Source of the DNA: JAKASV01 sp963754845
Lineage (GTDB): Bacteria; Babelota; Babeliae; Babelales; Vermiphilaceae
DNA length: 64,000 bases
Reading direction: 5' to 3'
NCBI GenBank assembly: GCA_963754845.1
Contig: CAVWHE010000004.1
Coordinates: forward strand, 124,001 to 188,000
Shown: piece by piece, positions 17,150 through 27,052 of the stretch
Layout of the letters: each line of letters opens with the position of its first letter
How positions within the stretch are numbered: position 1 is the first letter of the stretch
Made by a program: the position numbers and the translations under genes
The notes under the pieces: model-generated
The model's input: only the letters and a program-made list of their open reading frames with translations
Databases searched by the model: none
What the model was told of the DNA's origin: nothing

Positions 17150-18888
17150 GGACACTCTCCTTGGCAACCATGGCACGCGATGTCGATACCGTGAAGTTCA
17201 ATGTTCACGCGTTCCTTCCAACAATTTTCGCTCACGTGCGCTGCACAATCAAAGGGCTGGTCTGACAATTTCAAACATACCTCAAAAAGATCGGGTCGGT
17301 TAAAAAAAATCAACGGCTTGACGATCCCATCGGCAAACACGTGACATTTGACGTGCTCGTTTTTTAGAAGCACCGGTTGCTGAACTTGAACAACGTTCCT
17401 GATCCAAAAAAGCAACGGTTCATTGCCATGGCCGAAGGGTTCAAGGTGGGCAAGGTCGTTCATGAACGTCCGCGTGAGCTCCGGAAGTTGAGCTTGAGCA
17501 TCGAGAGTTATCCTTCTTTCGGTGTCGGCGTGGGCAAGCTCCTTGGCTATGATATCCTCAAGGCGCTCTTTGAGAACAGCCAGACGCGAAAGGGGAAGCG
17601 AAAGACCGACGGCTGCCGCATGGCCACCAAAGTTTCCCACAATATCGCTACATGCTTGAAGGGCGGCAAAGAGATTAAACTCGTCAATCGAGCGACCAGA
17701 ACCACGCGCATTACCATCGTCGCTGCTGTGAAAAAGGAGTGCCGGTTTACCATAGAGGTTAACGATGCGCGAGGCTGCAAGACCGATGACGCCGACGGGC
17801 CACGAGCTGTGCGCTGCCATGACGATACGTTCATGGTCAACGTCTATCTCCTTGGCACGCATGGCGGCCTCAACATCCGCAACAATGATTCTTTCGGCGC
17901 TCTTGCGTGCCTCATTAAGGACATGGAGGTGTCGGCCAACATCTTCGATGACGTTTCTATCGGATCCTATGAGAAACTCAATGGCACGTCGCGGATCACT
18001 GAGCCTTCCAAGAGCGTTGATCTGTGGCGCTATGGAAAAACCAATATCGAGCGAGCACAGCTTTTCTTTCGTTATATTGCTGTTGCCACGCAGGACTGAA
18101 AACGCAAGACCTGGCGCTTTGTTTATATAGCCGAGGCCGTGACGGACCCAGAAACGATTCTCATCCTGAAGAGGTACTACGTCGGCAATAGTTCCCAGGG
18201 CAAGGAGTTCGTAAACCTTATCAGGAAGCGTGCGATCGAGTTCTTCATACAAAAGCGCGAGAACCTTGAAAGCAACACCGACGCCGGCGAGTATTTTGCA
18301 TGGATAGGGACAGTCCGGTCGCGCAGGGTCAACGATGGCATAGGCATCGGGTAGACGGCCGCGGGGAGTGTGGTGATCGGTTATGATGAGGTCGATGCCA
18401 AGCTGACGTGCCTCGTCGGCTGCCTCAAAAGCACTAATGCCGTTATCAACCGTGATAATGACGCTATACCCATTGCTCGCTGCCCTCCTGACCGCTCGTG
18501 CCGATATGCCGTATCCATCAGTTACCCTGTTGGGCAGGTAAAAATTAACGTTGGCACCAACGGCAATGAGGCAGTAAACCGCCATCGCCGTTGCAGTCAT
18601 TCCGTCGACGTCATAGTCACCAAAAATGAGGATACGCTCTCCTCGCTCGAGTGCTCTTCTGATGCGTGCGACAGCTTTGGCAGCATCGGCAAGGAGCGAG
18701 GGATGATGCACATCCCGTTCAATGAGCGGAAAAAGGTAGCCATCAAGATGGTCCCTTGTATGAAACCCACGACTCACAAGTGCCTGAGCAACGGGCATCG
18801 AGATGTTGTAGTCGGCAGCAAGAGTGCGCGCTTTATGAGGAGACCCAGCAGGAAGGTTCCACAGATACCGCGTCCCCTGAATCGTCAT
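17146..18888 (-). CDS. recJ: Single-stranded-DNA-specific exonuclease RecJ
   Basis: RecJ degrades single-stranded DNA 5' to 3' in recombination and mismatch repair. The DHH-family motifs are present in order: ILIFGDYDVDGMTATAMAVY, IITVDNGIS, LIITDHHTP, LLALGTIADVVPL, and the DHHA1 signature GRSIDEFNLFAALQACS ... FGGHAAAVG. With the start at 18888 (MTIQGTRYLWNLP) the length is 580 residues, usual for RecJ; the frame extends further upstream but those residues look unrelated. It is followed by cmk with a 4-bp overlap. Confidence 0.95.
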   Translation of the reverse strand: MTIQGTRYLWNLPAGSPHKARTLAADYNISMPVAQALVSRGFHTRDHLDGYLFPLIERDVHHPSLLADAAKAVARIRRALERGERILIFGDYDVDGMTATAMAVYCLIAVGANVNFYLPNRVTDGYGISARAVRRAASNGYSVIITVDNGISAFEAADEARQLGIDLIITDHHTPRGRLPDAYAIVDPARPDCPYPCKILAGVGVAFKVLALLYEELDRTLPDKVYELLALGTIADVVPLQDENRFWVRHGLGYINKAPGLAFSVLRGNSNITKEKLCSLDIGFSIAPQINALGRLSDPRRAIEFLIGSDRNVIEDVGRHLHVLNEARKSAERIIVADVEAAMRAKEIDVDHERIVMAAHSSWPVGVIGLAASRIVNLYGKPALLFHSSDDGNARGSGRSIDEFNLFAALQACSDIVGNFGGHAAAVGLSLPLSRLAVLKERLEDIIAKELAHADTERRITLDAQAQLPELTRTFMNDLAHLEPFGHGNEPLLFWIRNVVQVQQPVLLKNEHVKCHVFADGIVKPLIFFNRPDLFEVCLKLSDQPFDCAAHVSENCWKERVNIELHGIDIACHGCQGECP

Positions 18889-18952
18889 CGCCCTATCTGT
18901 CGTTGGCAAATGCGCTCCAATCAAGCACGTTCGTCGAATTTTACACATATTG

Positions 18953-18982
18953 TTTACAAAAAACCACGCACTAGCATACACT
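18953..18982 (+). promoter_or_regulatory. Possible promoter of the actin-nucleator-like gene
   Basis: TTTACA (18953-18958), 18-bp spacer, TACACT (18977-18982), in the divergent region between recJ and the 19072 gene. The leader would be about 80 nt. Confidence 0.35.
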
Positions 18983-19071
18983 GTAACTTAGGGCTCGTGA
19001 AGAAAATGAGAGTGTGATGCTCTATGCGTCGCGTCGGCGATGCGAAAGCTTCGTAAAAAGGGAGGTGTTCT

Positions 19072-21798
19072 ATGGGAACCGGTAAATGTGTTGTCACGTT
19101 CATCTTTGCTCTGTTCATACCCATCACTCTTCTGGGACCAACGAAAAGAGTCGTTGTTAAGAAAAAACCCACCACAACGATGAGCCCGGCGAAGAAACCT
19201 GCTGCAAAAAAAACAACGACCGTCGCTGGCACTGCAAAAAAGCCTGCCGCCACCACGTCTAAAACTAAAGGGGCGGCAGGGGGAAAAAGACCGACGACAT
19301 CACCAAAATCGGGGATAGGGGTAAAAAAGGCCGCCGCTACGAAGCCTTTGTCAGCACCCAAAGGACGCACCGTTACAAAGGAGGCTGCCGCCGAAGAGGA
19401 GGCAACCGTTCTTCCTCCTCCGCCACCTCCTCCGCCACCTCCTCTGCCACCGCGTGGACCAACTGGCGTAGCTGGGTACGTTGAAGAACTCTTGGAAAAA
19501 CCCATCCTGCTTCTTATGTTTCGAGAGATAGCAAAGGGAGAGGAAAAAGAACAGCCTGAGGCGCTTGAAGATTTTGTTACTATGTGCGAAAAAAAGGCTT
19601 TTGCCGCTGGAGAGGTTGGCGGGAAGGGCTTATCTAAGGGTGGCAAAGAAACTTTCCGTGAACTATTGATGGAACGTGCTCAAGGAATTGTTGGCGCTTT
19701 TGCGGCCCTTGAAAAAAATAAAAACACAAATGCTGCCATCAGGGCACTTGCTGCAACTTTGTCGCCAAAACTATCCAAAGAAACGGTACCCGAGAAAGTT
19801 AGTGAGGTTACTAAAGCCCTTGCTTCAAGTGTACACAATATCGAAGAAAAAGATTTGAAGTTCGTTGTCAGGTTCATTTTCACTGTAGCACTCGATACGC
19901 ACACGGCAAGCAAAGGTGTTGGCGAGCTCGTCAAGGAAGCTTTTGCGGACAACCCAGGTCTTTCTGATCTTAAATCCCTGGTAGAAAATCTTTCGGTCGC
20001 TTTCATTGAGAAATCCTTCGCTGATACACTCGCCTCGAAAATTTCCTTGGACGAGGCAGCTGCCCAAGGTCCTGATGAGTATAAAGGGCTTGCTCATGGT
20101 CTTGCTGCTACGTATCTCGAGCACGTAGTTCTCAAGAAGTACCTTGATGCCGTTGTTCAAGAGCTTGATAAGCAGCTGAGGACCCGCTGGGATACGCATC
20201 TTGATGCTACCTTTGGACTATCGGCTGACGAAACAGTTGTGACGCAACTGTTACCACCAATTCTTCCGCCACGTTCTGAACCTGTGCCTTCCGTCGCAAA
20301 GGCTGGGGAGCCAGCACTTCCAGCTCGTGAGGCAAAGGGGGGGGCATCAGGGAGGCCGCAGCCACCAACCCCCGGCGGCAAAAAAGTGACGCCTGCAGTG
20401 ATCGCAAGCACTCCTCCTGCGAGGCCGCCAGCGCTACCTGCTCGTACTATAACTCCACAAACCCTTGCTATCAAGCTTTTTGACAAGTCCGTTGTGCTTG
20501 CCAGGCTTTGGAGCGTGACAGCACAAGGCTTTGACGATGCTGGGCGTAACAAAGCAATCGGTGCGTTGGCTGAAACTTACGCATCCGATGTTTCTAAGTT
20601 AACAATGCCAAACGTAAAGAGGCTTTCGAGCGAGGATAAAGAATCTTTCAAGAAAACGTTTAGCTCGCGTGCCGGTCAGATCGTTGAGGTGTTTATTGCC
20701 ATCGACAAAAACCACTCAGGTCTCATGAAGCGCATTGAGGGACTCACCGAGCCATCATCCCTTGCTGTAACGCCACTGATCGGTGGAAAGCTCGTTAACA
20801 AGGCCCATGAAGTTGCCACTCAGTTTGTACAATCGTTGGGTGTCGATAAAGAAACTCTTGCGTTGGCCGTCAAACTCTTGCTTGAAGTAAAAGTAGCTGC
20901 TCAGGAGGCAAGTAAGGGCGTCGTTGCCGACGTTGCGGCAGCCTTCAATAAGATCGGTCTCGTCCACATAGATATCAACGAATCCGCCATTAACAGCTCC
21001 GGGCTTAGAAAGATTTTCGCCGACGCCCTTGTGGAGATCGTCAAGAGAGGCATTGTAAGAAAAAAGGAACGCGAAGCTAGCAAAGAATATGAGAAGCTAG
21101 CAAGAAATTTGGCCAACGAGTACGTGACTAAGTCATTTCTCAAGGAGCAGTATAAAGCGATGGCCAAATCTTTGGAGCCGCTTCTCAAGGAGCGCTGGGA
21201 TAAGTTTCTCGATGGCGTTTTTGGCAAGAAGGCTGTTATTGAGGAGGCCTTGGGTGACGAGGGAGTGGAGGCTCTCGTGCGCGAGGAAGCATTAGAAGAG
21301 GAGGCGGCCGAGCAAGCTCAGCCATCGCGCGTCAGCGTGCCCGAAACCGAAGAAGAGTCAATGGTCGAACCCGAACGCGAACAACCGGCGCCCGAGGTAG
21401 AGGGCGAGGAGAGTACCGGTGGTGGACTGGCAGCGCAGCTTAAGAAGAGCAAAGCAAAACTCAAACGTGCTGAGGAAGCTCCAGCTGCCGCGGTGGCCGA
21501 GAGCGGTCGCGAGGAGGAAGCGGCCGCTGGTAAAAAAGAACCCGAAGTAAAGCCAAAGAAGCCAGTTGAAGAGCGCGTCGAAGAGGGACAGCCCGCCAAA
21601 AAGCAGGGGGATCTGTTTGCCGCGATACGGGAAGGCATAAAGCTTAAGTCCGCGGCGAATCCTGGGCAGACTGAGGTTGGTAAGAGTGACTTGATGGGAG
21701 CCATTGCTAAGAATCTGGCCACGAGAAGAGTTGGGCTTAAGGACTCACAGGAGAGCGAGGTATCCGAGGGGGAGGAGGATGTGTGGGATGATGATTAG
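19072..21798 (+). CDS. Exported protein with C-terminal WASP-like VCA region (putative Arp2/3 activator)
   Basis: This 908-residue protein starts with a signal-like segment (CVVTFIFALFIPITLLG), then a Lys/Ala/Thr/Pro-rich linker. A run of ten prolines (residues about 115-124, then LPPRGP) could bind profilin or SH3 domains. Two related helical domains of about 250 residues follow (roughly 135-390 and 465-720), separated by a Pro-rich linker and each ending in RWD...LD..FG. The C-terminus reads as actin machinery. A possible WH2-like GGLAAQLKKSKAKLKRAEE is at 784-802. A clear WH2 motif, DLFAAIREGIKLKSA, is at 847-861. A connector-type amphipathic helix, SDLMGAIAKNLATRR, is at 872-886. An acidic tail ends EGEEDVWDDD, with Trp905. 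This is the order and spacing of N-WASP's verprolin-central-acidic region. Function is inferred, not shown. AAGGGAGGTGTTCT precedes the ATG. Confidence 0.8.
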   Translation: MGTGKCVVTFIFALFIPITLLGPTKRVVVKKKPTTTMSPAKKPAAKKTTTVAGTAKKPAATTSKTKGAAGGKRPTTSPKSGIGVKKAAATKPLSAPKGRTVTKEAAAEEEATVLPPPPPPPPPPLPPRGPTGVAGYVEELLEKPILLLMFREIAKGEEKEQPEALEDFVTMCEKKAFAAGEVGGKGLSKGGKETFRELLMERAQGIVGAFAALEKNKNTNAAIRALAATLSPKLSKETVPEKVSEVTKALASSVHNIEEKDLKFVVRFIFTVALDTHTASKGVGELVKEAFADNPGLSDLKSLVENLSVAFIEKSFADTLASKISLDEAAAQGPDEYKGLAHGLAATYLEHVVLKKYLDAVVQELDKQLRTRWDTHLDATFGLSADETVVTQLLPPILPPRSEPVPSVAKAGEPALPAREAKGGASGRPQPPTPGGKKVTPAVIASTPPARPPALPARTITPQTLAIKLFDKSVVLARLWSVTAQGFDDAGRNKAIGALAETYASDVSKLTMPNVKRLSSEDKESFKKTFSSRAGQIVEVFIAIDKNHSGLMKRIEGLTEPSSLAVTPLIGGKLVNKAHEVATQFVQSLGVDKETLALAVKLLLEVKVAAQEASKGVVADVAAAFNKIGLVHIDINESAINSSGLRKIFADALVEIVKRGIVRKKEREASKEYEKLARNLANEYVTKSFLKEQYKAMAKSLEPLLKERWDKFLDGVFGKKAVIEEALGDEGVEALVREEALEEEAAEQAQPSRVSVPETEEESMVEPEREQPAPEVEGEESTGGGLAAQLKKSKAKLKRAEEAPAAAVAESGREEEAAAGKKEPEVKPKKPVEERVEEGQPAKKQGDLFAAIREGIKLKSAANPGQTEVGKSDLMGAIAKNLATRRVGLKDSQESEVSEGEEDVWDDD

Positions 21799-21803
21799 GA
21801 AGA

Positions 21804-23324
21804 TTAGCCCATCGGTCGCTGACGCAGAGTAGGAAAGAGGATGACGTCCTTGATCGAGGTCGCGTCAGTTGCAATCATCGTGAGCCGATCAATGCCGATG
21901 CCTGCTCCCACCGTTGGGGGCAGGCCGTACTCTAAAGCTTCGATGTAGTCGGCGTCGTAACAGTGGGCCTCTTTATCGCCGCGGTCGCGCTCTGCAACCT
22001 GCTGACGAAAACGCTCGGCCTGATCGAAGGGATCGTTGAGCTCGTTGTACCCGTTGCTCAATTCCATGCCGGCACAAAAAAGCTCAAAGCGCGGCGCGAA
22101 GTTCGGGTTGGCAGGATCGCGCTTGGCGAGCGGTGAAATTTCGATAGGATAATCGGTAATGAACGTCGGCGCCACAAGCTTTTTTTCAACGAGCCCCTCA
22201 AAAAGAGCCTGAAGTTTGCACCCCCACGATGCATGGACATCGCAGGAAATGCCGCGGCTGACAAGCGCTGTGTCGATATGTTCGCGATCGAGCTCCTCGT
22301 CCTTGAGGTCGCCATACACCTTGACTGCATCGTACATACTCATGCGCGCAAAAGGTCGCACAAAGTCGATGACGGCACCCGCGTACTTGATTTCAAGCAC
22401 CCCGTTGTTGACGGCGCCGACAATGGAGCGCACCATCGTTTCGACAAAGTCCATCATGAAGATGTAATCTTTGTTGGCCACGTAAAACTCGGCCATCGTG
22501 AACTCGGGGTTGTGGCGTGTCGAAATACCTTCGTTGCGAAAGTTCCTGTTAATTTCATACACGCGTTCAAATCCACCGACGACAAGGCGCTTGAGGTAAA
22601 GCTCAGGCGCAATTCTTAGGTACAGATCAACATCGAGGGCGTTGTGGTGCGTGACAAAAGGCGCCGCCGTTGCCCCACCGGCGATGGGGTGGAGCATGGG
22701 CGTTTCGACTTCCATGAATCCGTTGCTGTCAAAAAAAGCCCTCATGAGACGCACAATTTCAGAGCGTTTCCTGAAGCGTTGCCTGCTTTCGGCGTTCGTT
22801 ATAAGGTCAAGATAACGCTGACGATATATCGTCTCGACGTCGGCAAGACCGTGAAATTTTTCCGGAAGTGGGTGAAGAGATTTGCTCAGAAGAGCGTAGC
22901 GCAGAACTCGAAGAGTCACTTCGCCTGTCTTGGTCCTAAACAGCGTCCCGTCGGCCCAAAGAATATCGCCGACGTCGATGAAGTTGTTAAAATTTTCAAA
23001 TTCACGCTGTCCGACAACGTCATGTTTGAGGTAAAGTTGGAGCTGGCCGGAGGTATCTTGAATATGAACGAAAATCGTTTTGCCGTGAAGCCTCATCGAC
23101 ATCACGCGACCAGCAACGGAACATTCGTTGGCGCCGCCGCCCTCAATCCCGTGCGCGCCCTCGCCTCCGTCGTACTCTCCACGACCTACCGCCTCTGCAC
23201 ACGTCGCCGTTACCGGACGAGCCGGCGGCCACGGATCGATGCCCGCGGCACGCAGAGCCTTCACCTTTGCGGCACGCACAGCACTTTCACGCGAAATCTC
23301 TCGACGCACGCCTTCACATTCCAT
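21804..23324 (-). CDS. lysS: Lysyl-tRNA synthetase, class II
   Basis: The enzyme charges tRNA-Lys. The 506-residue protein has the N-terminal OB-fold (GRVMSMRLHGKTIFVHIQD) and class II motifs: motif 1 around GFMEVETPMLHPIAGGATAAPF, motif 2 ERVYEINRNFRNEG, and motif 3 GAGIGIDRLTM. The lysine-type signature GMELSNGYNELNDP is present. The start at 23324 (MECEGVRREI) is the best fit to family length, although its ribosome binding site is weak. It is last in a cluster with the M16 protease, rpmB and rpsT. Confidence 0.94.
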   Translation of the reverse strand: MECEGVRREISRESAVRAAKVKALRAAGIDPWPPARPVTATCAEAVGRGEYDGGEGAHGIEGGGANECSVAGRVMSMRLHGKTIFVHIQDTSGQLQLYLKHDVVGQREFENFNNFIDVGDILWADGTLFRTKTGEVTLRVLRYALLSKSLHPLPEKFHGLADVETIYRQRYLDLITNAESRQRFRKRSEIVRLMRAFFDSNGFMEVETPMLHPIAGGATAAPFVTHHNALDVDLYLRIAPELYLKRLVVGGFERVYEINRNFRNEGISTRHNPEFTMAEFYVANKDYIFMMDFVETMVRSIVGAVNNGVLEIKYAGAVIDFVRPFARMSMYDAVKVYGDLKDEELDREHIDTALVSRGISCDVHASWGCKLQALFEGLVEKKLVAPTFITDYPIEISPLAKRDPANPNFAPRFELFCAGMELSNGYNELNDPFDQAERFRQQVAERDRGDKEAHCYDADYIEALEYGLPPTVGAGIGIDRLTMIATDATSIKDVILFPTLRQRPMG

Positions 23325-23400
23325 AACTTTCCCGGACACTTTCGCACAATGAAGCACATAACAAGGCAAGCTTAATAAACGCCAACCTCAGGACGAATCA

Positions 23401-23691
23401 TCATGCCACTTCAGGTGCTGTCGTAGCCGTTGCTGCCGCAACACGCTTTGCCAAGCGACTTATTTTGCGCGCTGAAGCGTTTGCGTGAAATACGCCCTTG
23501 TTCTTCGCTCGTGCAATCTTGGCTTCGACACCACGAAGAAGGGCCTTGAGAGTTGCGGGCTCCTTACCGCCCTTGAGGGCATCGAGGAGCTCTTTCGTTT
23601 TTGTCTTAATCTCTGACCTACGCGCCACGTTGGTAAGACGACGCTTTTCTTCCTGCTTTGCCCGCTTTTTCGCCGATTTTATATTCGCCAT
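23401..23691 (-). CDS. rpsT: 30S ribosomal protein S20
   Basis: A 96-residue, very basic helical protein starting MANIKSAKKRAKQEEKRRLT, the S20 signature. The body has the expected LDALKGGKEP and HANASARKISRLAKRV segments. S20 binds 16S rRNA early in small-subunit assembly. It lies 55 bp after rpmB and 76 bp before lysS on the same strand. Confidence 0.96.
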   Translation of the reverse strand: MANIKSAKKRAKQEEKRRLTNVARRSEIKTKTKELLDALKGGKEPATLKALLRGVEAKIARAKNKGVFHANASARKISRLAKRVAAATATTAPEVA

Positions 23692-23746
23692 CGTTTATGT
23701 TCTTTCCTCAATCTTTTCTTGTCCGCACGGCGGTGGAAATTTTTGA

Positions 23747-23950
23747 TTAAACAACTTTCCTGATCTTACCTGCTTTTACACATTTGGTACACACGTGCCC
23801 TGCCATGACGCTTTTTCCCGGTTTGCAAACGAGCATAAAGCGCATCCTGCGAACATTGGGATACACCCAACGCTTTACTTTGTTATTCGCGTGGCTGACA
23901 AGATTGGCGACACGCGGCCGCTTGCCACAAATATCACATATACGGGCCAT
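23747..23950 (-). CDS. rpmB: 50S ribosomal protein L28
   Basis: A 67-residue basic protein, MARICDICGKRPRVANLVSH, with the L28 pattern SHANNKVKRWVYPNV and GHVCTKCVKAGKIRKVV. Two Cys pairs (CDIC and CTKC) are kept, so this is a zinc-binding type of L28. It is followed by rpsT on the same strand. Confidence 0.95.
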   Translation of the reverse strand: MARICDICGKRPRVANLVSHANNKVKRWVYPNVRRMRFMLVCKPGKSVMAGHVCTKCVKAGKIRKVV

Positions 23951-24043
23951 ACGCAGCTATCCTTTCAGGGGAGAACTTATCAATTATCACGATCACTTAA
24001 TCACGTACATAATCGTATAGGAATAAACATTTTTTTTCAAAAA

Positions 24044-26926
24044 TTATGTGGTTCCGGCACTTCCGGCATTCGATCGCGGGTCACGGGTCGACGACTGCTT
24101 CCGCGTCTTCGTTGACTGAGGGGATGTGCGTCCACCATCAGAAGAGTCGACGCGCCCTATGCGCAGTGTCACAAGCCTTGCCGGGTCAAGTATCTTCCTT
24201 GCCGCCTCCTCAACGCGTGCAACGGTCACGGGCGCCAGCGCCTCCTCGCGCTTGTCAAAATAGTCGCTCGGAAATTTGTAACGCTCAAGGAAGAGAAAAG
24301 CCTGGGCCGTTCCCGCGTTTGATTCAAAGTTGTTAACAACGGCATTGACAATGGCACGCTTTGCCTCCTCGAGCTCATGTTCCTTAAGCGTTCCTGGCGT
24401 CTCGAGGGTCACCTTTTTGAGCATTTTTTCGGCCTCAACAAGACGATCAACTGACACAATCGATTTAACGATGGCAAACCCTGGCTGCTCGCAGGCATTG
24501 ACCGTCAAGCTCCCCTGGGCCGTGTAGAAAAGGCCGGTTTTTTCGCGAAGCTGAAAAAGACGTGATGCCATAGATCCCAGGGCGCCAGAACCAAAAATTT
24601 GATCAAAAAGCAAAAGAAAGTCAAAGTCTTTGTCCTCGCGCGCCACGGCAGGGGCCATGAAACAAAGCACAATCTGGTCGCGGTTGATAGGATAGTTAAC
24701 CTCGTGAGCCTCGGATTTTTCAAGGGATGGGAAATCAACATCGGCGACAACGGGACCGCGCCAGGAACCTAACTCCTGTTCAGCCAGAGCGGCGACATCA
24801 TACTGTGCTACGTTGCCAACGATGGCGATGCTTGCTCCCTGCGGATTTACATAATCTTTGTAAAATTTCACAAGATCGTCGCGCGTAATAGCAGCAACGG
24901 ATGCCAACGTCCCCAGAGAGTCTTTACTGTAAGGATGATTTTTGTAGATGATCTCTTTGACAAGTTGCCCGGCAAAGATCCTTGGTTCGTCCCAAAAGTT
25001 TTTGATGTCGGCAATAATTTGGGCGCGGATCTTTTCAATATTTTCAGCGTCGAATGTTGCATTGGTGACAATCTCAGTAAGCATTCTCAGACCATAGGCA
25101 AGATCGTCGCCGAGTAAACTCATAGCAATGCCGCCAGGACCGGCCCTGAAGCTGATACCGCGTGACTCGAGAGCGTCGGCAAGCTGAGCAGCCGTATAGT
25201 TTTTAGTACCCTCCGTGAGCATACGGCTCACAAAGTTACACAAGCCTTGTCGGTCGTCGGGATCATAAAAATGCTTGGCCTTGAAATCGATAACAATATC
25301 AACCTTGGGGGTGAGAGCGCTGTGATGGAAAAGAAGTGTCGCACCGTTAGACAGCTTCACACGCTTGGCACGGGGAAAAGCAAAGGGACGACGTTCCTTG
25401 ATGCGAACGTTCTTGGCATACGACGGTCCCTCGACATCGCACGTACGCGCACGGGTCTCAAGTATCTTCTTGTCTTCTTCATCATATTTTTCTTGAAGCA
25501 CGCGCCATTCATCTTTTTCAGCTTTAGGAAGCGGCTTGACAAGACCACTGTGCACAACAGTGGAGCGCAGATACTTTTTGCACAAAGACGCGACACGCTC
25601 GCCAATGATCTTAGGATCCTCGTCAAGATACGTAAAAAGGTACTCTGGGTTACCGGTGGCTACAAAATACTTGCCGATTTCACCGGCCTGGCGCTGAATA
25701 TCCTCGAACGTATCGTAAAGATGCATTTTGGCGTTCTTTATAGCGCGCTCGAGTTCACCGCTTTTGAGTCCCTTGGTGACAATATCGTCAATCTGACTTT
25801 GGATGATCGCTTCGATGCGCGCGATGTCATTGACATCCTTGGGTTCAAAAAGAAAGCCCAAAAAACCATAGTCAAAAAGATCAACGTGGATGCTCGCCAA
25901 CGATGTCACAAGACGCAACTCATCAACGAGAATGCGCTGCAAACGAGACCCTTTGCCCTGACCAATGATCCACGAAAGGACATCAACAGCGCTGTCGTTG
26001 CCAACCGCCGTTCCTGGGATGCCATAGAGGCACGCAGCAAGCGGTAGGTTAATATCGCGATAGAGAGTGACTCTTTTGGAACAAATGTCTGGTCGGTGAT
26101 GGAAAGTTTCTCTCTTGTGCGATGTGTCGGCTGGTATTTCTCCGAATTTTTCTTGTGCAAGCGCAAAAACTTCCTCGGGATCAACGTCCCCAACAACAAT
26201 AAGGGCGGCGTTGTTGGGGACATAGTGCTTTATGTAAAAAGCACGCAAGTCCTGTGCATTAAATGACCATAGATTATGTTTGTAACCAATGACAGGATCG
26301 TGGTAAGGATGCTCGGTGAAAATCGAAGCAAGCATTTCATCGAGGAGCGAACTTACATAATTGTCACGGTACATCTTGAGCTCTTGGACGACCGCTTTCA
26401 TTTCTGAATTGAGGAGCTCGTCTTTAAAGGAGCAGTTGCGCATGCAATCGGCAGCAATGGTCAACGCCATAGGCCAATGATTGCTCGGGAAGTTGAAAAG
26501 ATACCCTGTGTAGTCGTGCGACGTAAAAGCGTTGCAGCTGCCTGAAAGCATGTGGACGACGATATTAATATCAGATTCAGAGAGGTTGAGGGACTTCTTG
26601 CCACTCGTTCCTTTAAAAACCATGTGCTCGATGAGGTGAGCAACACCCTTTTGGTCAGTTTTTTCGTTTTTTGAGCCGACACGGTACCAAATTTCAACAC
26701 ATACCTTGGGGACGCTGTGAACAGGTCTTACGATGATGGCAATGCCATTTGAAAGAACTTTTTGAAAAATATTTTTTTCACTTTTCTCACTTTTTTTTGC
26801 TGAGCAACCCTGCTGCACGCTCATGTCAACGACCTTTGATCCTTCCGAACGACTCGATCCCAAAAGTGGCATCACTACGAGACCGATCACCACAACCATG
26901 ATACGATACAAAAACTTCACCGTCAT
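24044..26926 (-). CDS. M16 family zinc protease (pitrilysin/insulinase type), exported
   Basis: The 960-residue protein has a signal peptide (MTVKFLYRIMVVVIGLVVMP) and two tandem M16 halves. The first half carries the inverted zinc motif HLIEH (His97, Glu100, His101) in GVAHLIEHMVFKGT, followed by the downstream Glu region EMKAVVQELKMYRDN. The second half (from about residue 520) lacks the HxxEH motif, as is usual for the inactive domain. Such enzymes degrade peptides in the periplasm. The start at 26926 is chosen over an ATG 38 codons upstream because a normal signal peptide begins there. Confidence 0.9.
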   Translation of the reverse strand: MTVKFLYRIMVVVIGLVVMPLLGSSRSEGSKVVDMSVQQGCSAKKSEKSEKNIFQKVLSNGIAIIVRPVHSVPKVCVEIWYRVGSKNEKTDQKGVAHLIEHMVFKGTSGKKSLNLSESDINIVVHMLSGSCNAFTSHDYTGYLFNFPSNHWPMALTIAADCMRNCSFKDELLNSEMKAVVQELKMYRDNYVSSLLDEMLASIFTEHPYHDPVIGYKHNLWSFNAQDLRAFYIKHYVPNNAALIVVGDVDPEEVFALAQEKFGEIPADTSHKRETFHHRPDICSKRVTLYRDINLPLAACLYGIPGTAVGNDSAVDVLSWIIGQGKGSRLQRILVDELRLVTSLASIHVDLFDYGFLGFLFEPKDVNDIARIEAIIQSQIDDIVTKGLKSGELERAIKNAKMHLYDTFEDIQRQAGEIGKYFVATGNPEYLFTYLDEDPKIIGERVASLCKKYLRSTVVHSGLVKPLPKAEKDEWRVLQEKYDEEDKKILETRARTCDVEGPSYAKNVRIKERRPFAFPRAKRVKLSNGATLLFHHSALTPKVDIVIDFKAKHFYDPDDRQGLCNFVSRMLTEGTKNYTAAQLADALESRGISFRAGPGGIAMSLLGDDLAYGLRMLTEIVTNATFDAENIEKIRAQIIADIKNFWDEPRIFAGQLVKEIIYKNHPYSKDSLGTLASVAAITRDDLVKFYKDYVNPQGASIAIVGNVAQYDVAALAEQELGSWRGPVVADVDFPSLEKSEAHEVNYPINRDQIVLCFMAPAVAREDKDFDFLLLFDQIFGSGALGSMASRLFQLREKTGLFYTAQGSLTVNACEQPGFAIVKSIVSVDRLVEAEKMLKKVTLETPGTLKEHELEEAKRAIVNAVVNNFESNAGTAQAFLFLERYKFPSDYFDKREEALAPVTVARVEEAARKILDPARLVTLRIGRVDSSDGGRTSPQSTKTRKQSSTRDPRSNAGSAGTT

Positions 26927-27052
26927 AAAAAATTCTTTCACTCGGTCCCTACGAACAGCACCAGTACACAGCACCGCCAAACAACCACTTAACAAACATA
27001 AACATGTTGAAAAACCCTTTCCCGGCAAAGTCTTGACCAAAAATCTCGCGGT

